Part shown: one piece after another, positions 12,469-24,535 of the stretch
Layout: every line of letters starts with the position of its first letter
How positions within the stretch are numbered: the stretch's first letter is position 1
Source: Burhinus oedicnemus
Taxonomy: Eukaryota > Chordata > Aves > Charadriiformes > Burhinidae
Direction: 5' to 3'
DNA: 64,000 nucleotides
Assembly: GCA_008921705.1 (NCBI GenBank)
Contig: VFFE01007668.1
Span: forward strand, 418,218 to 482,217
Notes under the pieces: model-generated
The model's input: the letters and a program-made list of their open reading frames with translations, nothing else
Database searches by the model: none
Told to the model about the DNA's origin: nothing
Program-made: the position numbers and the translations under genes

Positions 12469-12532
12469 TTAAAAAAAACAAACCCAAAAACCCCAAAAAA
12501 CCCAAACCAACAAACCAAAAAACCCACCAGGG
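12469..12532. repeat. A/C-rich low-complexity tract
   Basis: The tract consists of AAACCC/AACCAA-like units on the + strand (AAACCCAAAAACCCCAAAAA and similar). It is simple sequence without coding content. Similar A/C or T/G tracts occur at 21311, 21895, 51080, 59225 and 62760. Confidence 0.8.
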
Positions 12533-14745
12533 TAAAAGCAAGTATTAAAAACTGAAATTCACTTGTCTTTGTGTGACCACAATTTCGCTTGTAAAAGCAA
12601 AGCAACAGTGGGAATTTCTGCTGTATCTGAAGTTCAGATTTAGATAGATATATCACAGTGCATTACATGGGATTAAGTTTAAAAGAATTTTTTTATAATA
12701 TATTAACTTCTTTAAAATCTCATGCAATATAGAAAGGAAATTTTTTTCAAGATGGCTACTTCAAAGGTTGGCCTTACACATCATGTCATAGAACAAAGTC
12801 AGGCTGACCACATGAATCATCCAGTCGTAAATCAACAGTATGCATATTCAAGATTATAACTTCATTCTTGAAAGGATATGTTAAGCAAAATCTAAAAAGG
12901 GATGAATTTGCACAAAATCTACTGACTTCATTACATAAAGCGTAAATATTCAACTGTATATTTAGGACATTTTAAAGGGTTCCAACTGAAAGATAGTAGG
13001 AAACTAAGCTGATAGGTGTGATCAATACATATGAATATAAATGGATATTGTATGACTGTGTCAGTAATTAACATTTCCGTGAGTTGGTATGGTCACACAT
13101 GTATTACTGTACACATCTCAAATACCAAAGCTAGCAGAAGATTTAGATACATTTAATCCATCAGTTATGGACTGGAAATATAAACATCCAATTGTCATTC
13201 ACAGAGGCACCAATGGGACAGGGAGCACGTCACACATTTCTGTAAGATGAAGATAAGTGCATAAACTACAGTGATGGAGATAAGCTGCTTTGATTTCTGG
13301 AGGGCTTTTTTTCAGTACAAAAAAGGTATTGAAAAACAGTTGTAACATAATTAGATAAAAAAGCAGGAAACTAACTGCAAGCTTGATGCAATTTGTAACT
13401 TAACTAAATTCTGAAGAAATTTTCAAACAGAAGATCTCATTTCACAAGTGATGAACACTTCTGTACTGCACAATACTTCCCCTTATTTAAACAATGCCAT
13501 TTTGATTAACTCACTTATTTTCATAACATGCAGCAAAAATTAGGACTGTTAATTACTCTGAATTTACAAGGTAATTAATGTATCCATGTTATGCAATAAC
13601 TCAGAAAAAAATGTTGAAAAATGTATTAGTTTGAATAATGGAATTAAGAGTAGGTGTAAATTTTCCATTTTCTAACACCTTGCATAGGTTTTCCTATTAA
13701 TTAATTACAGTCATATTTTGTAACCGATTCTACCCTCAGTTAACTCACTGATGAAGACCTTCTTAACCTTTTTGTTGCAGGATCAGGGAGTGGAAATGGC
13801 TGCATGCAGTTGAAGCCCTAAGCCATAAATCTTAGTGAGACTAATGAGGATTAGATATCTAAGTACCTTCTGTGACGTGTTGTAAGGATGCAGATCATGT
13901 CTACTCTGAGAAAAGGAATATGGTAGAAAGATCTGAGTTACAAGACACGGTACTAGGCAGATGTGTTGACTCATCTAGCTGAACTATCATGGCACTGAAT
14001 AAAAATTAGCAGCTCCTTCCTGCACTCTGCAGGATAAAACCAGACAAACTTTGAAAAGAAGCCAAAAAATCAACACAGAAATGTGGAGGGTTGTATTTTG
14101 GGAGACTAGACAGTTCTGCCTCTTGTGGGAACGGAGTGAGAGCCAACTGCTCATCCTGTCATTCATCCCTCCTGTGCTCTAGGACGTGAGGACAGCCTAC
14201 CTCACTGAGAAGAGGTCAAAAGAAATACTTTCAATGGAAGGCAAGTAAGAATGAGAAGGATCTGGATCAATAGAGAAAGACCAATTCAATGACTAGTTTG
14301 CTTAAACTTGAGAAACCAAATGGGAATGAAAGAGAAAGCAAGCAATTTGTAAGCTATGCATACAGACTAAGGGTGCAGTAAGGATATATATTGGTCCTAG
14401 AATCTTAGAGGATAAAGTAACCAGAAATGTTAATTTGCTAAATACATGCAATGATATTTTTTTCTAAATAAATCTTTTACATGTAAAATTTTTTGGTAAA
14501 TTATTTTTCCTGTATCCTGTACTTCTATTCAGGTTTTATTTTAGAGTACTGTTACTGCATTAATTTTTAAAAAATCCAGCTCTCTAAATACAGGCCTTCT
14601 TTGGGCTATGGTTTAGCATAGATTACAGTTACAGTCTGGCCTGAACCATCAAGACAGTTGTGAAAAGACATAATAAACCAAAATACGTGATATATATCTC
14701 TTTCAGACCAAAAAAATTTGAACCTTGTGACCTGCATTAATGTAT

Positions 14746-14768
14746 TGAATATATATATATAGATATAT
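14746..14768. repeat. (TA)n microsatellite
   Basis: A short alternating TA run, ATATATATATATAGATATAT, lies in AT-rich sequence. Confidence 0.8.
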
Positions 14769-15900
14769 TACTATTTATAATTCTGTATGCATAGTGGAAA
14801 TACAAATTATATAAAATTTTAATGTAAACTCTGTCTTAATGTTCCTTCTTGAGATTTTTATTCAAGTAAATAAACCAAACAGCAGTAAAGGTAAGAAGTT
14901 TACTGGTTTCAGTCATACTGTGGGTCATCCTGTGCTCAGTAGTTTTGATACCTGGTCTAATATTGTGAACCAGGTATAGATGACCTTGATGTGGAGGGCA
15001 TTGTGACTACCCATTCAGCCCATTCCCTCTTTGTACGATTGTCTGTGGTCGATGAGTCCTTGAACCGAGGCAGTGTGGATCAGCGCTACTGATTCCCGGC
15101 TTTTTTGGAGAAACGAGGTTTTCTGGCATGGAAATGAACTACTTAGAAATGTCTAAGCTGTACCAATGGGTGATGCAGAGCCATAGAGGTAGATCCAGTG
15201 TGCTAAAACCTATCACGGATGTCATATCCCATACCCCTCTATATTCAGCACTGTCTCATATGTGATGAGTTTGGACATATACTTAAATATAATCCGGAGT
15301 GCAGTCACACTTAAAATGTAGTTTGCCTGCTCAGGAAGGTCTATAGTTCTTCGCTTCTGCATTTTGAAGAAGATGAATTAATTGTCATTCACCATGGAAA
15401 TCACAAAATTTTCAATATCCTAACTTATCCTCCATTAGTAGTCTAAGTATACTACAAAGAAGACTGAAAACCAGCTGTTTTTCTACCAAGTTCTTTAATC
15501 CTGAAAGACATCAACCTGTTCCTCAAACATATTTCTCCTTGCATATTTCAAGAGCTTCTCAGGATTTCAATTTCTTACGCATTTTCTCTTCAGTCTTTTC
15601 TTCCGGCTGAGCTACTTAGCTTTGAAAAAACAACTTTTTTTTTCTTATGTACAAAATGGTTGTTGCTTTTAAGTAATACTGGAAATTCTTCGCTTCAAGT
15701 CCCTGGCAAAGATCCCACTGACTAACAGTTTTTGACAGTAGCACTCATTGATTTCAAGTTTGTAAAAATCCCGACGTTTATGTATCAAGAATTTTACAAG
15801 AACTTTTAGGGCCTTATTCTGCTTCCATTCAAGTCTGTCTTTCTAGGCACATTAATGGGACCCCAAAATGTTCTTCAAAGTCTAGGGAAAAGCAAGCTGA

Positions 15901-15919
15901 GGGGGGGAGGAGGGGAGGG
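15901..15919 (+). other. G-quadruplex-like G tract
   Basis: The sequence is G7-A-GG-A-G4-A-G3. If the first run of seven is split as GGG-G-GGG, four runs of three or more G with short loops are available. It stands alone in AT-rich DNA. No promoter or gene is seen nearby, so a function is not implied. Confidence 0.6.
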
Positions 15920-17161
15920 ATATGAAACACGTTCAGAGGAGTAGAAAAATCATAGTGCAAATGTGACTGTAATAATAAGGGTTAAGAAAACCAGTAGAAA
16001 TAATGGGTGCAAAGAAAATGGCTCTGAAGATTAATAGAAGCAAATAGATTTTTTTCCCCCAAGTCTTTTTAAGGGGCATAAGTTATTGGTTGAACTTGTA
16101 CAGCTTCTAAAAAATGAAGTTAGTAATTTATTGAAATGTGAATCAGCTGACGCAAAAATGTCATATAAGTTTTTAACTATAGTATTAGAAAAGGAAGAAA
16201 AGTTCCATACTCCAGAAAAAGACATAAATTTCACAGGAAGAAATAAAAAATATGGAGTTGAAATGAGGATCAAACCAGGATGAATGGTCTCACCCTCTGA
16301 AAGCTGCCAAAATGTTCAAGCCAAATGGAGCTTTAATCTGAAGAGAGCAGAAAAAAAAAATGGGCAACTGTTAGTAGTATATCCAAAAACTTATTGAGAG
16401 CTGGAAAAATAATGTGAGCAGAGAAAGTTAAATGTTGTCACAGTATGTAGAAAGTGATTTAACATGGCTCTAGCAAAATAGTCTCAGAAGACCAATAATC
16501 TTCACTGCAGTATGCTGAATATAAACTTGAATCAGGTGCAGCCTGAAAACACCAAGAGAGCTTTGACATTAATTAAGGGTATTTAGCACTGATCTTTAAT
16601 AAAGAAGTCTAGTAAATTAAGGGTAGGAAAGAGTTTATTTTGTTTAGATACCAAAAAGAATCGGTGAGATTAAAGTTATGAATATCCCTTAGAGTATCTT
16701 TCTTTTAGAGAAAGTTTTGCTATGACAGAACCCCAAAGACCAGTAAATAAAGGTGATTTGTGAACAGGTCTGTAAGAAAGAAGTATAGTGCACCTGGGAA
16801 GGTAAATAATTACAATTAATCAGAGTCCTATGATAAGGAGTAGTTGAAAATGGAAAAACTCGTAATGAAAATATAGGTAACAAGTAGAGTACTGACTCAG
16901 GAATTTGTGCTGATGGAGTCAAATCTGCTTGTTTGCCCCTTTTCTGGAACGTGTAAGTGTATTCAAGAGTATACTTACAAGCAATGTGTGTGTATCGTGT
17001 GCCCTTTCTTTAACAAATATTTTTTCTATACAAAACAGTGGATTTATTACAGCACAATGGTAGTGATACTTACAGGTGTACAGGTTGGAATACTAATGGT
17101 GTTTTTATTGTAAAGCTGAAAATCCTAATAAATCTAATAGATACATAGCAACATACATGAT

Positions 17162-17179
17162 CACAGTGATGTCACTGTG
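17162..17179. repeat. Perfect palindrome, 8-bp arms
   Basis: CACAGTGA at 17162-17169 and TCACTGTG at 17172-17179 are exact reverse complements separated by TG. The centre, TGATGTCA, differs by one base from the CREB/ATF site TGACGTCA. No bound factor can be inferred from sequence alone. Confidence 0.55.
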
Positions 17180-18539
17180 CTTTATTTATTTAAATTGTAT
17201 TTATAATTTAATTTTCATTACATTATATGTTTGATACAATTTCCTTTTTGTTATTGTGGTGATTGTCATTCTGACTGCCTGCTTAAAAGGAGACAGATTT
17301 TTTTAACCATGAGATACATTAGTGAACAACACTGGTAGACTTTGCTCTTTTTTTCAGTTACTTGTATTGTATTTAGAGATGGCCAGCCTCCCACTGTCCA
17401 CATCTGCTTTCAATTCACAAGCAGTTGGTGTAAGTCATGCATCATCAGCATTTAGTTGGCTCGCTATTCTGTCTCGTCTGGGAAGCTGCTATACGAATTA
17501 ATAGAAGCAGAAAATACGTACACTCCCTCTTTAAATTTTCAGCAGGGATCTGACTTTTTGTAACTTCTGCAAATTGCACCATTAAATTGCATATGTTGGC
17601 CTGTTGGGCACCCATGATTAGATAAGTAAGGAAAAATGCCCATAAACTTCATGAACTGACTAACTTCTTGAAACTGCCAGTGAAATAAACCAACAGACTA
17701 CAGTACTTCCCTTCTTTAACTTTTTTGCCTTAGTTCAGCCAGCACAAAAACTGGAAAGCTATGTGGAAATGCAGCATGTCATGATAATTATAGTTAGTGA
17801 CACACATGTACACTACATATAACAGACATACAAGCTCCTTTTGGCTCAATACCCTTCCTTCTTCAAAAATATGAATTGGAAACTACCAGAGAAATTTCAA
17901 GAAACTGTTGAAAAGAGAGAAGGTAAGGTTCCTCAGTAGAAAAAAGTGATCAAATAATGAAAATAGGCTAAATTAATAATTTATTAATTTACTTATGTAT
18001 TTCTTTCAAAAATTTATTTTGCAAAATATCTAGTTTGTTCAAATAAAATTCAAAAGGAAACAGCATGAATTTAAACTTCATAAGAAAAACATCCTAGAAT
18101 GGTGTTACACAAATAATTCCCTGATACAATATATGATATAACATGTTTTTTTTTATTCTAGCAAGAACAGAGGAAATATTGGAACCTGTGTGTATTTTCC
18201 TTCCTTTCTGAGCTCAGAGAAAGGACTATAAATTGACCTCTAACTCACAGTTGCAAAGAGGTATTTATTTTTGCAGAAATATAGATAAAATTTGCTGAAG
18301 TGAAGTTCAATAGACAAGAATGATCCATTTCGGGCACTGGGACAGATGCGGGGTGGTGACATGAAGGACAAAGCCATCGCCCCTGGACCGTGTTGCTTTA
18401 TATTCAGCAAATTTGAGTTCTGAGAACTTTTTTGCAGCACAGTATTTGCATTCCTGGAGACTTTCCATGTAGAAATTAAAAATCAGAAGCTTGAAATAAC
18501 AGCAAGAAAACAGGCAAGGGAAGCAGGAGACCTGCATGG

Positions 18540-19262
18540 TTGAGTAGGGAGCTTCTGAAAAAGCTCAAGTGGAAGAAGGAAGTTTACACTAAGTGGAAGA
18601 AGGGACTGACCACTTGGGAAAATTACAAGAATGCTGCCAGAGTATGCAGGGATGAAACAAGGAAAGCCAAGGCCTCCTTGGAACTAAATCTGGCCAGGGT
18701 TGTCAAGGTCAACAGGAAAGGTTTCTTCAAGTACATCGGAGGCAAAAGGAAAGCTAGAGAAAATGTGGGCCTGCTGTTGAATGAGACAGGGGCCATGGTG
18801 ACAGATGGTGCAGAGAAGGCGGAATTACTGAATGCCTTCTTTGCTTCAGGCTTTACTGCTCAGGCCAGCCCTCAGGAGTCCCAGACTTTACAGGTAACAG
18901 AGAAAGTCTGGAGGAAGGAGGACTTTCCCTTGGTTGAGGAGGATCAAGTTAGAGACAGTTAAGTAAACTGGATATCCACAAGTCAATGGGTCCTGATGGG
19001 ATGCACCCATGAGCGCTGAGGGAGCTGGCAGAAGTCATTGCTGGGCTGCTTCTCCATCATCTTTGAAAGGTCCTGGAGAACAGGTGAGGTGCCTGAAGAC
19101 TGGAGGAAAGCCAGTGTCACTCCAGTCTTCAGAAAGGGCAAGAAGGAGGACCCAGGAAACTACAGGTCAGCCAACCTCACCTCCATCCCTGGAAAGATGA
19201 TGGAACAGCTTGTTCTGGGCATCATCTCAAAGCATCTGGAGGAAAAGAAGGTTATCAGAAGT
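18540..19262 (+). pseudogene. CR1 ORF2 remnant: linker and start of reverse transcriptase
   Basis: A 140-codon open stretch (18540-18962) begins RELLKKLKWKKEVYTKWKKG. It contains KAELLNAFFASGF near residue 98 and stops at TAA 18960-18962. After the stop the CR1 sequence continues: HKSMGPDGMHP then a TGA at about 19010, the RSWRTGEVPEDWRKASVTPV segment, DPGNYRSANLTSIPGKMMEQ at about 19149-19208, and LEEKKVI near 19240. The LTR interrupts the frame at 19262, immediately before the GFTKGK block. The polymerase core (motif A, FADD) is missing from both halves. The apparent start codon is not biologically meaningful. Confidence 0.92.
19258..19262. repeat. Target-site duplication GAAGT, left copy
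   Basis: GAAGT lies immediately before the LTR and is identical to the copy at 20345-20349. Removing the LTR and one copy restores continuous CR1 sequence across the site. Confidence 0.85.
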
Positions 19263-19309
19263 TGTCTCAGGATGGAAGTATCAGACTCAGTTATGATTTA
19301 GCAGCAGTT

Positions 19310-19316
19310 CAGTTTT
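19310..19316 (-). promoter_or_regulatory. Candidate LTR polyadenylation signal AATAAA
   Basis: The + strand reads TTTTATTTG, giving AATAAA on the minus strand about 50 bases before the 3' end of the LTR. This supports a minus orientation. Use of the signal is not shown. Confidence 0.45.
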
Positions 19317-19554
19317 ATTTGTGATTTGAGGCAGATCAAGAGATTGAGTTTTAGCAGCGCTTAATCATTATCTGATTTAAAGATTTACAAAGTGATTTAA
19401 CTAAATAAATGAAGAGCGACTTGTTTATAGATTCAAAGATGACAAGATTCACACTAACTTACTATAAGATATCCCAAACCAATACGTATACATATAAGAG
19501 CAGAGCACAGATCTCAGATTAATGCATATACATATAAACAAAGCATATGAGTGT

Positions 19555-19573
19555 GTACACACACACACACACT
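19555..19573. repeat. (AC)n microsatellite inside the LTR
   Basis: An ACACACACACAC run with a few interruptions continues into ACAAACACGGACACACC. It lies in the middle of the solo LTR. Confidence 0.75.
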
Positions 19574-20344
19574 TACACAAACACGGACACACCACAGTTT
19601 ATAACCGCTGAGATCGAAGATTTCTTCATATCTCACGACTTTATTGAGTTGGCGGGTACCCCTTTTAACTCCTACACGTGCACGGAAAATGGAAGAACAT
19701 CCACATCCATAAAGCTAATGCATACAAACATATAAATGGAGAGGTGGATGAAAGAGAGGCTAGCCTATAGTTAAAATTTCCCTTCTGAGTTAGGGTAAAT
19801 ACTCACAATGCATCGCCATTCCTCAACGGGTGGTAATTGAGGCTCAAGAGGGATTGTCTCGCCCTGGTCCTTAGTCTTCACAAAGTTTGCCTGAGACAGT
19901 GTCCTGACTCAGGGGAGGTCCTGGCCACAGCCCTCTGCGATCCAGAAGAGCTCAAAGGGTCTTCACTAGAATCGCTACTTGTAGGGTCCGAGATAATTGA
20001 CTTTTGTCAGGTAATTTTCCACTCTGGCCCAGCTCGGGTGATGGAATATTCCGGTACTTTCCACCGGTTGTGCAAGCCCAAAACTTGTTAGATCTACAAG
20101 TTCTGGTACCAACTCCCTTTGGGCCATGAGCCAGGTACAGATATACTGGGCTGTCAGGGAGTGATATTCCCAAATGATAGTGGAAGCAAGATCCAGCACG
20201 TTAAGGGAGTGCCTTAATGCTCTGCTCTTTTGTTTTTCGCAGTTCATGCCTGACATCTCCTAGGTTGATATGCTGCCCAGGGATGGGGAATCACACCAAG
20301 TACTGAGTGGCCAAGGCGTGTGGGGGGAGTGTTGCACCACCACA

Positions 20345-20349
20345 GAAGT
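20345..20349. repeat. Target-site duplication GAAGT, right copy
   Basis: GAAGT lies immediately after the LTR and pairs with 19258-19262. CR1 coding sequence (ATGGATTCACCAAGGGG) resumes a few bases later. Confidence 0.85.
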
Positions 20350-20502
20350 AGCCAACATGGATTCACCAAGGGGAAGTAATTCAAAACGCACCTGGGTGCG
20401 TTCCCATGCAACCTGGTCTAGGTGACCCTGCTCTGGCAGGGGGGTTGGACTAGATGATCTCCAGAGGTCCCTTCCAACCCCTGTGATTCTGTGATTCTGT
20501 GA
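20345..20502 (+). mobile_element. CR1 LINE, right part with internal deletion and 3' tail
   Basis: CR1 resumes with the GFTKGK coding block (about 20358-20375). It then jumps directly to the end of ORF2 and the 3' UTR (TTCAAAACGCACCTGGGTGC, then the TTGGACTAGATGATCTCCAG block). The element ends with the tail CTGTGATTCTGTGATTCTGT at about 20481-20500. Compared with the longer copy at 5215-6597, about 1.1 kb of ORF2 is missing at the junction near 20375, including motif A, FADD and the C-terminal domain. The deletion is separate from the LTR insertion, whose duplication is intact some 25 bases upstream. Confidence 0.9.
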
Positions 20503-21310
20503 AATAAAAGATAATTGAATGTGATTGGAATTGGTATTCAATTTGCTGATATTTCATTATTTATTTCTGTTCCAAGTCAGTTACTGTTTTCCCATCATGA
20601 AATATGAAAGTTTTTTTGAATTAAATATCATGAAAACCACAGTTGTCCTCATTCATTAAGGAAGCTGAGCCTCCGTGTAGTCTTTGCAGTGTTTTATTCT
20701 GGTTGGTTTGACTGAAAACCCTATGTAGAAGGCAAACGTGTGGCCTTGCAGGTGAACTAATGTTCTCACCAAAGGCTTTTTCCAGCAGTGCTTGGCCAAG
20801 GAAGCGTACACATCTGTGAGTGTACAAATTACAGAGACCATTCTTCTTGCTCATATCTTCATATCTGCTTGGCCTCAAAGCAGACTTTAAAATCATCAGA
20901 TATAAATGCATATTTTAGAAAAAAAATACACATGTATATTTCTGTATATCAATATTTAAATAGCCTAAACAACATCTCAGAAGCAAGTATTTTTCACCAT
21001 TAACAAGTAAAGGAGTTCACCTGATTAGCTAAGGTTGATAGAAATATAAAATTAGGCAAGATCAGTCTTGCTCTCACAGCAGCTGACTAGAGTTCTGTGT
21101 AGAAGGATCTTCCAGATGTGTCGTATTCATGCAAAAAATGAAAGCAAACTTGTACAAATTAATTTACCAGCACATTTTTCTTTTCCCATACTTTCTAAAA
21201 GTTAAATTATGCAAACTAGCTACAAGGTTTTTAATACCTCTTGATTTTTTTCTGAGATGTAAAACTTCTATTTAAAATGTATTGACTACTATTTTCTCCT
21301 AGTCTGCTTA

Positions 21311-21350
21311 GAAAAAAAAAAAACACACAAAAAAAACAAAAAAAGAACCA
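21311..21350. repeat. A/C-rich low-complexity tract
   Basis: An A run is broken by CACACA and AACAAAA units. It is simple sequence. Confidence 0.8.
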
Positions 21351-21894
21351 ACAAAAGCCCTAAATAATCTAAAGGTCTATAATTTTAAGTACTTTTAACA
21401 GAATGAACCATAAATCTCTGTGTTCTGTGTGGTCAAGTATGGCTGACAGTCTTGAATTTGAGATTAGGCATACTCAGGCTATGGCATTAAAAGCACTCTA
21501 GTCCTCATATTCAAGTAGAATTAATTGTCAGTGAAATCAATATATTTTGTGTGTCACAATTCTTGGGTTTGTGTGCAAGTTTCATGGTAACTTTGTGTTA
21601 GCCTATTAAAAACTTTCATCTCAACATTCTGAAGGATCTACTGTATTATTGAGTATGAATAATACATTAGTCATAGTACTACAATTGTTTTCATACATTG
21701 TTTTTGAGAGCCTTAATACATGACATCTTCATTTTAAAATGAAACATATTCCTAATACAGACAATATACCTGCAATCAAAATAGTTTTAAATTATTGAGC
21801 TTAATGGATTTTAACACTCTTGATATTAGATAGATGATACAAAAAATAAATGTACAATTTCATATAATTAAAAATGCTTTCCAAATGTTACATT

Positions 21895-21955
21895 TGGTTT
21901 GGTTTGGTTTTGTGTTTTGAGTTTCTTTATTTGTTTTTCTTTTTTTTTTTCCCCA
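21895..21955. repeat. (TTTGG)n and poly(T) tract
   Basis: TTTGGTTTGGTTTGG passes into a T-rich run that ends in CCCC. It is simple sequence. Confidence 0.8.
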
Positions 21956-24535
21956 AGACTACATTTTATGAGGTCATTTACAGGCATAATCATGAGTAAA
22001 TATGACTTCTTTTATAGCTAAGGCAAATGAAGCATATCTTCAATTAGAAACTTTTGAAAATGCACTGTGGTAGCCTACTGAGAATGGAATTGCTTTTCTT
22101 CACAGCTTCACACCCACTCCTCTTTAGAAGCTCATGGCTGTAGATAAGTGCTGCAAGTGCAATATCTTTCTCTTCAAGTATTTTCAGCCACTGTGTACTT
22201 CAAATAACCTATCTGATGGGTAGTTTGGGATATTTCAGAAATATTTATGTGCTTGCTTTACACTAGGTACCCACCTTAGTTTTGCTAACTTTTGCTGTAA
22301 AACATAATTAAGTATAGCTGTTTATGTAAAGATGACTGTAATGATTTGCATTCCATATATAGGAGAAAGCAAGTTTTCAAATTGTTTGCCATGCTCCAGC
22401 AGGAATCCCCTCTGCAAGGTGGACAGCACAGCTGTTCACAGTGTGGTCACGCTCTAGTGAACCCCTCCATCTCTTTCTCTCTATGCCTTTATGTAAATTG
22501 TTTCAATTTCTGACTTGATATATAATATTCATAGTAATAAAATGAATGTGCTTCAAAAACAGAAAAATCAATTATAGCTGAAAGGTATTTAAGAAAAAAA
22601 AGAAAAGACACTTTAACAATAGGGTGGTTTATGTTTTTATGACAGGCTCGTGCTGACAGTTAGAATCATTAAGGCACTGTAAGAAAAAGTAAGATAAATT
22701 TAGTGTCAAGAAACAAATTACAGTTGAGGGCCAAAAACCCACTGATACTCTCATAGAAGAATTACATAAGGAAGCTTTCAAAAATTTTCATGTATAACCA
22801 ATAATTAAGGTTTTATAGAGTTACTTTCAAATACTCAAGGCAAAATCAGACAATCATATCTATAATCCCTCTGTATTTTCTCACATGCAGTTATTTTTGC
22901 TTATTAAGCTGCTGTTGCACAAAAAAAAAGAGAAGACAATACTAGCAACCTAATCAGTGTTAGGATAGAGTTGTGATGCTTTTGGTTCTCTCTCTTTCCC
23001 CACACAATTTCTGGATGTAGTTAAGAGCAGCAAGAACATTTCCAGCAGGTTACCGTGTATGTGGCCTACTTATTTGAGCCGCTAAGGGAGTTTGTTAGCA
23101 TGTGACTAGACACTGTCAGTTGACTGCAGAAGCAAAGGATAAGCCCTGACACTAGTGTATTAGTGCAGATGTAGTCACAGATGTCAGGCTGAGAAACATG
23201 GTATAACATCTCTGTTAGTTGAGTCTAAAGACCATTAAGTCCTCAGCCAACAACTTTCAGGTCTTTGAACCAAAGGAGACAATAGTATTAATATCACATG
23301 ACGTTTACAATGAGCTCAAGACTGCTGTTATAATTGGAAGACATCCCAAACAAAATGAAAGGAAGCTAGTTCTTCCCTTACATCAGAAAGGTCCTCTCAA
23401 TATCAAAATAATAAGTCGCATCCCAAAGAGGGATAATGTTCAAAAGATGCCATTAGTACTCCACAGTTTAAATACCTATATTTTTATATTTCATGGATGC
23501 TAACCTATTGAGGATGAAGATCTTTCTGTTTTCCTACTGATTCAGAGAATTAAATGTGGAACACTTCAAAAGTGTTGAAGAGAGGAAAACAACTAAGAGC
23601 TCAAATTTTCCTAACAGTTCAGAAAATGCATAGCATAGGCATTTTAAAAAGTATTGGCAAGTAGATCATTGTGAGTTGCTGTTTTGCAGAATAAATCTAT
23701 CTGACGTAAAAGTAATCAAATCTGAAAGTAAGACTATTCTTCTGAGCATAATTATTCTATTGTATCATAAATCAAGCAAAGAATGATTGATTTAGGATTA
23801 AACTAATAGTTTATCTGTTGTTGGTATCAAAAAATGGAAGACAGGAAACAATTATCTTAGAACTTCCCTCAAAACAAATTATATACATAAAGATTTATTT
23901 CATTCTCATATCTGAAATGTGTTAGCGTAAGAGAAAAGGCCTTAGGAGCTTGAAACAATACTAAATCAGCCATCCTAAGTACATTTTTGTCTTAAGATTT
24001 TTGTTTGATTATAATTGAGACCACTCAAGCAGAAAGCTGTATATAAAAGCTGTTTTCCTTCCGAATCAGAAAAATAGACAATAACTCACATTTCAATCAA
24101 ATTCTAGAAATAAAAATACTGTCCTAGCAGAAAATAAAAAAAAAAAAGGCTGTTTGAATAGACAATGAATACTACCATATCTCAGAATTACTCTTTGTCT
24201 TAGTAAGATTGTCCAAGGGGCAGACATTCAGTGGTATTAGTACCTGTAAATAGGAGTTATCTATCATAGGGGATACTAGAAAATGCCGTAACCCCTATAT
24301 TAGTAAGTTGGATATTTCTTATTGTTCCAAAAACAAACTTGTCTCTTTTGCAGACAATGGACAGGACTGGGCTTCCAGGTTTCCTTAAGATTTAGTTCTC
24401 GTTTAAATGTTTGATTTCTTCTTGCAAAATAACAGCGTCTTGTCCAAAGTTGCAGAGACTTTTCTAGAGTTTTAGGACATATATGAAACAAGAATACCTG
24501 ATTATTTGATTCTTACACATAACATAGAACGTAAG

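Larger units (their letters stand above)
11193..18480. other. Long AT-rich non-coding stretch, no gene seen
   Basis: No exon or recognised transposon was found in 7.3 kb. Noted landmarks are an A/C-rich tract at 12469-12532, a TA run at 14746-14768, a G-run tract at 15901-15919 and a palindrome at 17162-17179. There is also a GC-richer patch at about 14980-15270 with two stop-limited frames that I could not assign. Frames starting with a start codon do not exceed about 85 codons. Confidence 0.65.
18500..19262 (+). mobile_element. CR1 LINE, left part (interrupted by an LTR)
   Basis: CR1 ORF2 sequence from the linker between endonuclease and reverse transcriptase is recognisable from about 18510-18540. 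It continues to 19262, where an LTR is inserted, and resumes at 20345. The start is uncertain: coding similarity fades into unassigned sequence upstream of about 18500. The right part at 20345-20502 supplies the same reading (GFTKGK block) and the CR1 3' end, so both parts are one insertion. Confidence 0.92.
19263..20344 (-). mobile_element. Solo LTR of an endogenous retrovirus, 1,082 bp, inside a CR1
   Basis: The boundaries come from the interrupted CR1. GAAGT precedes the insertion (19258-19262) and follows it (20345-20349), giving a 5-bp target-site duplication. Between them the insert starts TGTCTCAG and ends CACCACCACA, the TG...CA form of an LTR with matching TGT/ACA tips. Orientation is minus: read that way, an AATAAA lies at about 19310-19316, near the 3' end as expected for R/U5. 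A weak TATA candidate (GTTATAAAC) lies at about 19597-19605. No coding remnant of gag, pol or env is present, so this is what LTR-LTR recombination leaves. The family is not one I can name. A matching CA just outside each copy of the duplication would also allow a 7-bp reading with the end at 20342. Confidence 0.85.

Noticed and set aside
19263..20344. Possibility that the 1.08-kb insert is a DNA transposon
   Set aside because: It has only short TGT/ACA tips and no long terminal inverted repeats. A 5-bp duplication with TG...CA ends and an AATAAA near one end fits an LTR better.
23219..23503. 94-codon + strand frame
   Set aside because: Opens at TTG, no known domain, composition like the flanks.
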